A program made the translations under genes and the position numbers. The notes beneath the pieces are model-generated. The model saw only the letters and a program-made list of their open reading frames with translations, was not told where the DNA came from and made no database searches. Below, one piece after another: positions 18,476 to 25,645 of a stretch of 35,794 nucleotides of DNA. Positions within the stretch are counted from its first letter, which is position 1; each line of letters starts with the position of its first letter. This DNA comes from Gemmatimonadota bacterium. Its GTDB lineage: Bacteria; Latescibacterota; UBA2968; GCA-2709665. The stretch is from NCBI GenBank assembly GCA_002709665.1, contig PAQK01000025.1, positions 1 through 35,794 on the forward strand, in the 5' to 3' direction.

Positions 18476-18655
18476 ATGGCTTATTTCAAGCGGGTTTTTG
18501 CGAAGTTGGGAATAATGGGTGAGTTACTTTCGTTTTTTTGGGAGCGGAAGCTGTGGTGGATGATTCCGATGATTCTAATGCTCTTGCTGTTCGGGCTGTT
18601 GATTGTGTTTACCCATGGAACCGCAGTGGCACCGTTCATTTATACATTATTTTAG
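18476..18655 (+). CDS. DUF5989 family small membrane protein
   Basis: This 59-residue protein has one membrane helix (~28-46) and ends in the conserved tail FTHGTAVAPFIYTLF, which is characteristic of DUF5989. GGGG at 18466-18469 before the ATG at 18476 is a reasonable ribosome binding site; a TTG four codons earlier would add non-conserved residues. DUF5989 is typically adjacent to a carbamoyltransferase and an SxtJ-like protein, as here. No function is known; together the two small proteins may form a membrane platform for the enzyme. Confidence 0.82.
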   Translation: MAYFKRVFAKLGIMGELLSFFWERKLWWMIPMILMLLLFGLLIVFTHGTAVAPFIYTLF

Positions 18656-18694
18656 TCAAATAAGTTATTAGAGCTCATATAAGAATTAAGAAGC

Positions 18695-18771
18695 TTGTAC
18701 TCTAGGGCAAGGTTTGTTACCTTTGGAAACTATTTTTTGCGTTGCTCAACAAGATTTGTTAACTTTAGCAA
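18695..18771 (+). promoter_or_regulatory. Tandem promoter/operator repeats upstream of the EPS regulator
   Basis: Two 22-base copies, at 18708-18729 and 18750-18771, match at 18 of 22 positions and are offset by exactly 42 bases, close to four helical turns. The first contains the perfect inverted repeat AAGGT-N5-ACCTT and the second a near version, AAGAT-N5-AACTT. Each also ends a promoter-like pattern: TTG-N20-TACCTTTG (18695-18725) and TTG-N20-TAACTTTA (18737-18767). They may be tandem promoters, operators, or both. Confidence 0.5.
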
Positions 18772-18817
18772 TATAAACCGCCCACAGGATCTTTGCTTTC
18801 CCCAAAATGAGCAGGTA

Positions 18818-19435
18818 ATGGATATTCTCAAGCAAACTTCAACTACCCGGGAGAATCTGGGGTTTCTTGCGGTTCTAGAGGCGCTGGAAGACCAAGAAAG
18901 GATTACGCAACGCGAATTAGCAGATGTGACAGGTCTGAACTTGAAGAAAGTAAACTACTGCCTCAATCAATTACTTGAACAGGGTTTTGTGAAATTTCAG
19001 AGGGTTCGAAAGAATCCTGACAAAAGAGCATATCTTTACATTCTGACACCAGATGGAATCAAGGCGAAATCTCAGTTGACTTATAGGTTCCTTAAGTTTA
19101 CGCTGGATTTTTACAACAAGATGGAGAAAACAATAAAACGGTGTCTGGATGAGATGAGAAAATCAGGCGTGGAGCGAATCGCGCTTTTTGGTGCATCTGA
19201 GGTAGCCAAAATTCTGCTTAGTCTTCTCAAGAGTGAGCACCTTACCGTGGAATGCGTCCTGGATGGGAATTTTAAGGGGCTTGAGTTTCACGGGGTCCCA
19301 GTATTGAAGGAAGACGATGTCAAAGAGCTTTGCGTAGATGCAGTTCTGATTACTTCACTGGACACAAATGACAAGCTTGAAGACCAACTCAGGTCATTCG
19401 GGGTAGAGGATGAGCTTGTCTGGCGACTACCGTAG
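18818..19435 (+). CDS. EPS-associated MarR-type regulator fused to a Rossmann-like domain
   Basis: This is a 205-residue protein. Residues ~15-90 form a winged helix; TQRELADVTGLNLKKVNYCL is the recognition part and LLEQGFVKFQR....KRAYLYILTPDGI the wing and strand, closely like the EPS-associated MarR family (TIGR04176-type) that I know from polysaccharide loci. A helical linker (~90-115) leads to a second domain (~117-200) with beta-alpha-beta character: ERIALFGASEVAKILL, a CVLDG strand end, HGVPVL and AVLITSLD. That resembles the N-terminal Rossmann fold of PglD/NeuD-type proteins, which binds UDP-sugar. The fusion suggests sensing of a sugar nucleotide. ATG at 18818 is chosen because homology starts after it; the 41 codons upstream in phase look non-coding and overlap the repeats. 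It sits mid-locus. Confidence 0.82.
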   Translation: MDILKQTSTTRENLGFLAVLEALEDQERITQRELADVTGLNLKKVNYCLNQLLEQGFVKFQRVRKNPDKRAYLYILTPDGIKAKSQLTYRFLKFTLDFYNKMEKTIKRCLDEMRKSGVERIALFGASEVAKILLSLLKSEHLTVECVLDGNFKGLEFHGVPVLKEDDVKELCVDAVLITSLDTNDKLEDQLRSFGVEDELVWRLP

Positions 19436-19458
19436 AACGTCTAAAGTGTGGCAAATGC

Positions 19459-21369
19459 ATGCGACCAAACTACCTGCAAGAAGATCTTAGACCACTGATC
19501 GGCCTCGGTACTTTGAACATTTCGGCCGTAGCGAGGGAGCGCGTAAACCACGTGCTCGAGAGCAATCGTCTTTCCTATGGCCCCATGACTCAATCTCTGG
19601 AAAGCCAATTCTCTAAGTTACATGACTGTAGATTTGGAGTGATGAGCAACAGCGGCACAAGTGCTTTGCACATTGCACTTGCTGCAATGAAGGAACTTCA
19701 CGAATGGCGGGATGGCGATGAGGTCATAATTCCAGCTGTTACATTTGTGGCCACAGCCAATATCGTGTTCCATAACCGGATGCAACCGGTACCCGTGGAT
19801 GTGGATCCTGTATATTATGAAATCGACCCGGAAAAAATTGAAGCCGCCATCACAGACCGAACACGTGCGATTATCCCTGTCCATCTATTCGGTCAGCCGT
19901 GTGATATGGATCCGATTATTGAAATTGCTAGGGAACATAGACTCAGGATTATCGAGGATTCTTGCGAGACCATGTTTTCTAATTACAAGGGGAAGCGTGT
20001 CGGGAGTCTTGGGGACATTGGCTGTTTTTCTACTTATGTTGCGCACTTATTGACTACTGGTGTGGGAGGCCTGAATACTACGAACAGTCCTGAGTATGCG
20101 GTCAAGATTAGGTCGTTGATGAACCATGGTCGTGACTCGATCTATCTGAATATTGATGATGATGATGGAAAGTCTCCTGAAGAGCTGAGTATGATTGTCT
20201 CCAGGAGATTCTCCTTCGTTAGTATGGGTCACAGTTTCCGTGTTACTGAAATCGAGGCCGCACTGGGGCTGGCACAATTGGAGAATTGGGAAGAAATGAT
20301 TCAGAGTCGGCGCCGGAACGCCGAGTATTTGAGGTCCGTCCTGTTACAATACAGTGACAGACTCCAGCTTCCTGAGACCAGAGAAGCATGCGATCATTCC
20401 TTTATGATGTTTCCAATCGTCTTGCTTGACAAGGAAAAGGATGAGTTCGTCTCTTTCCTGGAACGTAATAGAGTTGAAACACGCGACATGCTCCCCTTAA
20501 CCAATCAGCCTGTGTACGGTGGTCTTAAGGGATTCCGTGAAGATCTGCATCCTGTAGCAAAATGGGTAAACAGCAACGGATTTTATATCGGTTGTCATCA
20601 GGATCTGAAAGAGTCGGATCTAGACTATGTTGCAGAGCTATTTGGTCGATACTGGCGAAATCAATCGTCCAAATCCACGCTTGGTGCCACTCTGGTTCTG
20701 ATTGTTCAGTATAACATTTCTATTCTGGAAAAGGTTTTAGAAGAAATTCCAGTCGAACTTTTTGATGGCGTAATGGCAGTTGATATAGGAGCCGATCAGG
20801 AAACGGTTCAGAAATTGGAGAGTGGAGGCATAAGAGTCTTGCCCTCAAACGGTCGAGACATCGTCTCTGTAATTCAGGCCGAGAGCCTCGAGTTGCTCGG
20901 GGAAAATCTGGTCTTTTTCCCATTGGATGGTAGGCAGGATGTCAGAGACATTGCCAGGTTGTTGCTGAGTCTTGAGCGAGACAATGATATGGTGATTGCC
21001 TCACGATTTTTGCAGAGCGGAGCACGATATGACCGCCATCGGAAATTCAAATACCGAAGCACTGGCAACAGAGTATTTACATTACTGGCAAATCTCTGTT
21101 TCTACGGCAACCTTTCGGACTCTCTCAGCCAGCTCCGCGGAGCCAAACTCTCTTGGCTAAAGGAGATCAATATCGATTCGAAAGGGTTGAGTACGGCATA
21201 CCAAGTCTCAATACTCGCGTTGCGACGAGGCCTACGAATTAAGGAGATTCCGACAGTTGAAGATATAGATTTAACAAGGCGAGATTTCTGGCAAGCCTGG
21301 AAGAGCATTGGGCCACTTCTCATAGTTTTGTTGAAGGAGTGGTTCAGGTTTCGGCGCGAGAGTTCGTAG
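19459..21369 (+). CDS. DegT/DnrJ-family PLP enzyme (His variant) fused to a degenerate GT2 domain
   Basis: This is a 636-residue fusion. Residues ~1-395 are a DegT/DnrJ/EryC1/StrS fold with the NSGTSALHIAL phosphate loop, PAVTFVATANIV, VHLFGQPCDMDPI and IIEDSCE (Asp that binds the PLP nitrogen). The residue that should be the Schiff-base Lys is His196 (TYVAHLLTTGVGG). His at this place marks PMP-dependent sugar 3-dehydratases such as ColD and E1, so a deoxygenation rather than transamination is likely. Residues ~410-630 resemble the GT2 encoded immediately downstream (shared NDMVIASRFL, RVFTLLANL, IKEIPT blocks), but the nucleotide-binding DGGSSDGT reads DIGADQET and the metal site is altered. 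The second domain is therefore probably not catalytic. A five-base gap separates it from the next gene. Confidence 0.85.
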   Translation: MRPNYLQEDLRPLIGLGTLNISAVARERVNHVLESNRLSYGPMTQSLESQFSKLHDCRFGVMSNSGTSALHIALAAMKELHEWRDGDEVIIPAVTFVATANIVFHNRMQPVPVDVDPVYYEIDPEKIEAAITDRTRAIIPVHLFGQPCDMDPIIEIAREHRLRIIEDSCETMFSNYKGKRVGSLGDIGCFSTYVAHLLTTGVGGLNTTNSPEYAVKIRSLMNHGRDSIYLNIDDDDGKSPEELSMIVSRRFSFVSMGHSFRVTEIEAALGLAQLENWEEMIQSRRRNAEYLRSVLLQYSDRLQLPETREACDHSFMMFPIVLLDKEKDEFVSFLERNRVETRDMLPLTNQPVYGGLKGFREDLHPVAKWVNSNGFYIGCHQDLKESDLDYVAELFGRYWRNQSSKSTLGATLVLIVQYNISILEKVLEEIPVELFDGVMAVDIGADQETVQKLESGGIRVLPSNGRDIVSVIQAESLELLGENLVFFPLDGRQDVRDIARLLLSLERDNDMVIASRFLQSGARYDRHRKFKYRSTGNRVFTLLANLCFYGNLSDSLSQLRGAKLSWLKEINIDSKGLSTAYQVSILALRRGLRIKEIPTVEDIDLTRRDFWQAWKSIGPLLIVLLKEWFRFRRESS

Positions 21370-21374
21370 AAACT

Positions 21375-22070
21375 ATGGACAAGCGTACACTTGTGATACT
21401 CTGTTTGAACGAGGTCGAAGGGGTTCGATGGTTATTTGAAAAGGGACCAGATCTGAGGAAAATGGCAGAAGAGGTGATTGCTGTTGACGGTGGTTCTTCA
21501 GATGGGACACGAGAAATTCTAGACATACATCAGATTACAATTGTAGATCAGGAGATCAAGGGTAGAGGAGAGGCATTCCGGGTGGGTGTTCGGGCCACTT
21601 CCGGTGATTACCTGGTTTTCTTTAGTCCTGATGGGAATGAGGATCCATGCGATATCCCAAAACTCTTCGACAGTCTTGCCTCTGGTGCAGACATGGTCAT
21701 TGCGTCCCGATTCTTACCTGAGTCGCGGAATGAAGAGGACGACGATCTATTGCCCTTCAGGAAATGGACGAACCAGGTGTTTACCCTAGCGGCAAACATG
21801 ATTTGGAATAGAAGAGGGTTCATATCAGATACGATAAATGGATTTCGGGGTGTCACACGAGAGACGTTTCTCGACCTAGCCCCCGATTCAAAGGGTTATA
21901 CGATTGAATATGAAATGACTATTTCCGGAATGAAAAATGGAATTTGTATAGAGGAGATACCAACTGAGGAGGGCAATAGGGTCGGCGGTGAAACAAAGGC
22001 CCCGTCCTTCAGGACAGGACTCAAGTTCATTGCTCTCTTTCTTCGCGAGATGCGAAAGAGCATCTTCTAA
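21375..22070 (+). CDS. GT2 family glycosyltransferase (dolichyl-P-mannose-synthase-like)
   Basis: This 231-residue GT-A enzyme has no membrane segment. The nucleotide-sugar motif AVDGGSSDGT lies at ~37-46 and the metal-site region VFFSPDGNEDP follows; MVIASRFL and the C-terminal EYEMTISGMKNG and IEEIPT blocks fit polyprenyl-phosphate glycosyltransferases of the DPM1 type. The ATG at 21375 lies five bases after the preceding stop; an earlier in-phase GTG at 21339 would overlap the previous gene and lacks a ribosome site. The fused domain of the preceding gene looks like a duplicated, decayed copy of this protein, so the two may act together. Confidence 0.85.
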   Translation: MDKRTLVILCLNEVEGVRWLFEKGPDLRKMAEEVIAVDGGSSDGTREILDIHQITIVDQEIKGRGEAFRVGVRATSGDYLVFFSPDGNEDPCDIPKLFDSLASGADMVIASRFLPESRNEEDDDLLPFRKWTNQVFTLAANMIWNRRGFISDTINGFRGVTRETFLDLAPDSKGYTIEYEMTISGMKNGICIEEIPTEEGNRVGGETKAPSFRTGLKFIALFLREMRKSIF

Positions 22071-22113
22071 TTGAAATTTTATTGAGACTGCTGTAAATAT
22101 CCTTCGAAGAAAA

Positions 22114-22344
22114 ATGGCATACAGAGCGGCTGTTATTGGTCTTGGGATGATGGGTAGTATTGCGGATGGATTCGGTGGTAAGGACACCGCAGGTTTCAGT
22201 CCATTTTCCCATGCAGATGTCTACGAATGTCACCCGGAGACTGAGTTGGTAGCGGGAGCAACTCGTGATTGCGATCGCCAGAGATTATTCCGATCTCGGG
22301 CCAAGCTTATCGAACCCTCTTTAGTAGGTGGGACTTATGTCTAA
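22114..22344 (+). pseudogene. Truncated Gfo/Idh/MocA-type oxidoreductase (N-terminal fragment)
   Basis: The 76-codon frame begins like a full NAD-dependent oxidoreductase. YRAAVIGLGMMGS is the dinucleotide-binding turn, PFSHADVYECHPETELVAGA is the expected second strand and helix, and RDCDRQRLF follows. Family similarity stops near residue 60, and the frame ends inside the ribosome-binding region of the radical SAM gene. Full family members have about 330-370 residues, so more than 250 codons, including the whole substrate domain, are missing. I see no continuation in other frames. It is most likely a deletion remnant. Confidence 0.75.
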
Positions 22345-23440
22345 GGATTATAAACGGAAGTTCGTGAAAGGTATGAAATCCATAGAAAGCTTTTTGGATC
22401 CGAATCAAGTAGGTTTCTTGATCCTGTATGTAACAAACAGATGCAATTTCAGATGTGACTTTTGCTTCTATTATGCAGAGATCGAAAAGGGTAGAAAGGT
22501 CGACGAGTTGACGTTTCGTGAACTCGAGAAGGTCTCAAGAAAGTTTGGTCCTTTACTACAACTGTCGCTTACTGGGGGCGAACCCTTTATCCGTGAAGAT
22601 TTGGCGGAAATTGCGGGTCTGTTTATCGAGAACAACCATGTAAGATATCTAACAATCCCTACAAATGCATATATGACGACGAAAATGGTTCAGTTCCTTG
22701 AAACAGTATTGCCAATGTACCCGGACACTCATTTTAGAATCACTTTCTCGATAGACGGTATTGAGGAAGAGCATGACCTGAACCGGTCCAAACCAGGATC
22801 ATACAAGAAAATCCAGGAAAGTTATTCTGTCATTAGCCCGATGCGGAAGATTTACTCTAATTTGGTTTTGGATTCCAATTCCGTTTATACGGCACAAACT
22901 GAACACAGATTGCTTAACATTGTGAAGCATATCCACGGGAACTTTGACTTCGATAATATTTCTATTACCTATGCCAGGGGCGAAATCCAAGATCCGAAGC
23001 TCAAGCTGGTTTCTGCAGAGAGGTACGTGAAAATAAACGATTACCTTGACGGTATCAAACGGACTCAGGAAAACCGATTCCTCTACCCTGTGTGGAGAGG
23101 CGCTCGGGATGTTTCCCGTGAAGCCCTGATTAAGACGGTGTTTGAAGACCAATTCGTTACGCCCTGTGTTGCGGGCCGGAAGTTGGTCATTTTGAGCGAA
23201 ACAGGAGAAGTGTACCCTTGCGAGATACTTCAGGGTACAATGGGCAACATTAGGAACCATGATTTTGACATTCGGAAAGTTCTAGCTAAACAAGAAAGCA
23301 AAAAGCTTGTCAAGTGGATAAAAGACTCGAAATGCAAGTGCTCTTTCGAATGTGCGCTCGCAGCGAATGTCCTTTGGAACCCCTCCTCTTATGCGAAGTT
23401 GGCGAAATCGGCATTCAAGAATATAGGCAAAGCGGAATGA
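22337..23440 (+). CDS. Radical SAM/SPASM protein
   Basis: This 367-residue protein carries the radical-SAM cluster motif C36-x3-C40-x2-C43 (TNRCNFRCDFCFYY), the SAM-binding GGE stretch in LSLTGGEPFIRED, and a C-terminal SPASM-like region with PCVAGRKLVIL, GEVYPCEIL, GNIR and a final CKC...EC cluster for extra iron-sulfur centres. Such enzymes make radical changes to peptides or small molecules; in a polysaccharide locus a sugar or lipid-carrier substrate is plausible but not shown. ATG at 22337 with AGGTGGG just upstream is preferred to the GTG three codons earlier. No short precursor-peptide gene is visible beside it, which argues against a RiPP role. Confidence 0.9.
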   Translation: MSKDYKRKFVKGMKSIESFLDPNQVGFLILYVTNRCNFRCDFCFYYAEIEKGRKVDELTFRELEKVSRKFGPLLQLSLTGGEPFIREDLAEIAGLFIENNHVRYLTIPTNAYMTTKMVQFLETVLPMYPDTHFRITFSIDGIEEEHDLNRSKPGSYKKIQESYSVISPMRKIYSNLVLDSNSVYTAQTEHRLLNIVKHIHGNFDFDNISITYARGEIQDPKLKLVSAERYVKINDYLDGIKRTQENRFLYPVWRGARDVSREALIKTVFEDQFVTPCVAGRKLVILSETGEVYPCEILQGTMGNIRNHDFDIRKVLAKQESKKLVKWIKDSKCKCSFECALAANVLWNPSSYAKLAKSAFKNIGKAE

Positions 23441-23504
23441 ACCATCACACAACTAAAAAGGTTACTTTCACGAATTCCTCTCGAGCCAAGGATAAGGCGT
23501 ATCG

Positions 23505-24512
23505 ATGGAGACAGATCGAATAAGCGTTATCGTCCCATGCTACAATGCTGCCGACACGATTGAGGGCTGCGTTACCAGCGTTCTCCACACCGGCTATCCG
23601 GCATTGGAAATCATCGTAGTTGACGATCATTCCAACGATGATTCGGCCAGGATTGTAGAAAAACTGGCAGCAAAGGACAATGTCATCAAATTAGTCAGAC
23701 ATGGTGAAAATGGAGGTGCGGCGAAAAGTCGTAACACCGGTGCCTCAGTGGCCACGGGTGCCTTCTTGTTTTTTGTGGATTCGGACACGGAAATGCTGCA
23801 AGACACCTTGAGTAACTTCCTGAGAAGAATTAAAGATACCGATGCAGTGACAGGGATATACCATTACGAGCCGCTGGTTGCTGGTCCAACTGCCCGATAT
23901 AAAGGACTGTTAAACTACTATCTAAGTACAAAAAATGGAGTGGTGCCTTTTACAGTTTTCCATGGGGCCTGCGCAGGAATTCACCAGAAACTATTCCATG
24001 AGCTCGGTGGATTCAATGAACAGCTTCGTTGGGGCATGGACTATGAAAATGAGGAATTTGGATATCGGCTAGCAGAAAAGTATTGTAATCTTCTGGATCC
24101 TGAGGTTGTTGTAAAACATCTGTTTCCCAATTTTAAAAAAACGACTCAAACCTACTTCTCACGTGTTTCTCAATGGGTTCAGATTTTTTCAAAAAGAAGG
24201 AAATTCGAAACAGTTTACGGCACGGCTACAATTGGCGTCAGCACGGCAAGTTTGCTGGTGGCCTTTGCCAGTTTTCCGCTAGGTTTCTTCCACAAATACC
24301 TCTGGGCAATACCGCTGCTTTTCGCTTTTTCCTATTTGTACGGGTACCTAGGTTTCTTTGTTTTTGTGGCGAGAATGCGTATTCGCTACCTCCCTTCAGT
24401 GGTTCTACTTAATGCATACTTCACCGTCGTAATCGCATTAGGTGCTGTACATGGTTTCTGCACTGTGCTGTCCGGCAAATCCGACATCCAGGAGACCATG
24501 CGCCAGTTGTAG
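23505..24512 (+). CDS. GT2 glycosyltransferase with C-terminal membrane segments
   Basis: This is a 335-residue protein. The GT-A domain (1-~230) starts RISVIVPCYNAADTIEGCV, has VVDDHSNDDS at ~38-47 and the metal-binding D92-x-D94 in FFVDSDTEM, then the acceptor-site region GGFNEQLRWGMDYENEEFGYRL. The C-terminus (~243-320) has three hydrophobic helices, which would hold it at the inner membrane facing lipid-linked acceptors. It probably adds one sugar to the repeat unit; donor and acceptor cannot be read from sequence. A 64-base gap separates it from the radical SAM gene and 236 bases follow before the formyltransferase. Confidence 0.88.
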   Translation: METDRISVIVPCYNAADTIEGCVTSVLHTGYPALEIIVVDDHSNDDSARIVEKLAAKDNVIKLVRHGENGGAAKSRNTGASVATGAFLFFVDSDTEMLQDTLSNFLRRIKDTDAVTGIYHYEPLVAGPTARYKGLLNYYLSTKNGVVPFTVFHGACAGIHQKLFHELGGFNEQLRWGMDYENEEFGYRLAEKYCNLLDPEVVVKHLFPNFKKTTQTYFSRVSQWVQIFSKRRKFETVYGTATIGVSTASLLVAFASFPLGFFHKYLWAIPLLFAFSYLYGYLGFFVFVARMRIRYLPSVVLLNAYFTVVIALGAVHGFCTVLSGKSDIQETMRQL

Positions 24513-24748
24513 TCGTCTCCCCACAAGCCTCGAATCACTATGTCCAACTATAAGGAAGGTTCAATGCGAGTATTGACCCAGAAAGACCTGTGACTAGCGT
24601 TTCAGCTCACCAATTACTAAATGATATCATAATGTGCCGCTACGCCATCTGGTCAAGATGGGTGTATTGAAATTCGGTCGAATGCGATAGGCCTCGTCCC
24701 ATGGTCCGCCAATGCTAAAGACAGGATAGACTTCTTTATGGTCCAAAG
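24513..24748 (+). other. Intergenic gap inside the polysaccharide locus
   Basis: No gene is seen in this 236-base gap. TTGACC followed 16 bases later by TAGCGT (~24575-24602) is a weak promoter candidate that could start a second transcription unit with the formyltransferase. No terminator-like hairpin with a T-run is visible. Confidence 0.35.
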
Positions 24749-25645
24749 ATGAATATTGCATATTTCGGGAATGGTCCAAGGGGCGTCCGTTGTCTTAATG
24801 AGGTGCTCGAACATGGGTATAGGGTTTGTACCGTAGTAGGCCATTCAGTGAATAGCGATGTGGTTCAGAAAGCGGCGTGCTTGCGGATTCCGACTTACTT
24901 TCCCCAGAAAGTCAATTCACCGGGTTTCGTTGCCCGGCTGCAAAGATTTGCTCCCGATATGTTTGTTTTGTCAGGCTACAATCAGATTTTGCATCAGCCT
25001 TTGATTCATATGCCTCCCCTTGGCGTCTTGAATCTGCATGGAGGCAAGCTCCCGGAATACCGGGGAGCCGCCCCGATCAACTGGCAAATCATTAAGGGGG
25101 AGACGCTGGGTGGCTGCTGTATCATTCTTGTGGATGAAGGAATTGATACTGGAGACATAATAGAACAGGCTAGTTACGAAATCGCGGAGGACGATACGGC
25201 TGGTGATATTGTTGCCAAGCAGCTCGACTTGTTTCCGCCCATGCTCATTCGGGCAATTCAGGGCATCGAATCGGGATCTATTACCCGGGTCAAGCAAGAC
25301 CCGGATCGGGGGGCCTATTTTATACGGCGGTATCCCAAGGATAGTAGAATCCATTGGTCCAATATGACTGCGCAAGAGATACACAATTTGATCCGGGCGA
25401 TGCAAGGTCCTTCTTATCCACCCGCTTTTTCCTTCTATAAGGGTGAAAAGTATTCCTTCCACAAATCCAGGATGATGCGGGAAGATATTTTTGGGACAAC
25501 CGGGCGGATCGCCCTGAAAAGGAAAGAAGGGGTTGTCGTGATTGCTAAGGATCGGGGGTTGCTTGTTTCACGTGTTTCTTTGGTAGAAAGCAATGATTTT
25601 GTGAATCCACGTTATCTTCTTGAAACCGGTGAAGATTTTGAGTAG
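24749..25645 (+). CDS. Formyltransferase of the Fmt/ArnA family, probable sugar N-formyltransferase
   Basis: This 298-residue protein has the N10-formyl-THF hydrolase/transferase fold. The catalytic trio is present: Asn95 and His97 in LNLHGGKLPEYRGAAPINW and Asp133 in GIDTGDI. Length and C-terminal OB-like region resemble Fmt, but the position in a polysaccharide locus with amino-sugar genes and no Def or Fmt neighbours points to N-formylation of a 4-amino sugar nucleotide, as done by WbkC, VioF or FdtF. The Lys-type aminotransferase at 29371 could supply the amine. A housekeeping Fmt cannot be fully excluded. Confidence 0.85.
   Translation: MNIAYFGNGPRGVRCLNEVLEHGYRVCTVVGHSVNSDVVQKAACLRIPTYFPQKVNSPGFVARLQRFAPDMFVLSGYNQILHQPLIHMPPLGVLNLHGGKLPEYRGAAPINWQIIKGETLGGCCIILVDEGIDTGDIIEQASYEIAEDDTAGDIVAKQLDLFPPMLIRAIQGIESGSITRVKQDPDRGAYFIRRYPKDSRIHWSNMTAQEIHNLIRAMQGPSYPPAFSFYKGEKYSFHKSRMMREDIFGTTGRIALKRKEGVVVIAKDRGLLVSRVSLVESNDFVNPRYLLETGEDFE

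Noticed and set aside
18695-18817. Longer N-terminus for the EPS regulator from the TTG at 18695
   Set aside because: The 41 extra residues resemble nothing and would overlap the promoter/operator repeats; family similarity begins after the ATG at 18818.
19459-21369. Possibility that the DegT-GT2 fusion is an artefact of a lost stop codon
   Set aside because: The frame is continuous with no unusual stretch at the join, and the second part retains clear GT2-like blocks; I keep it as a real fusion, pending read support.
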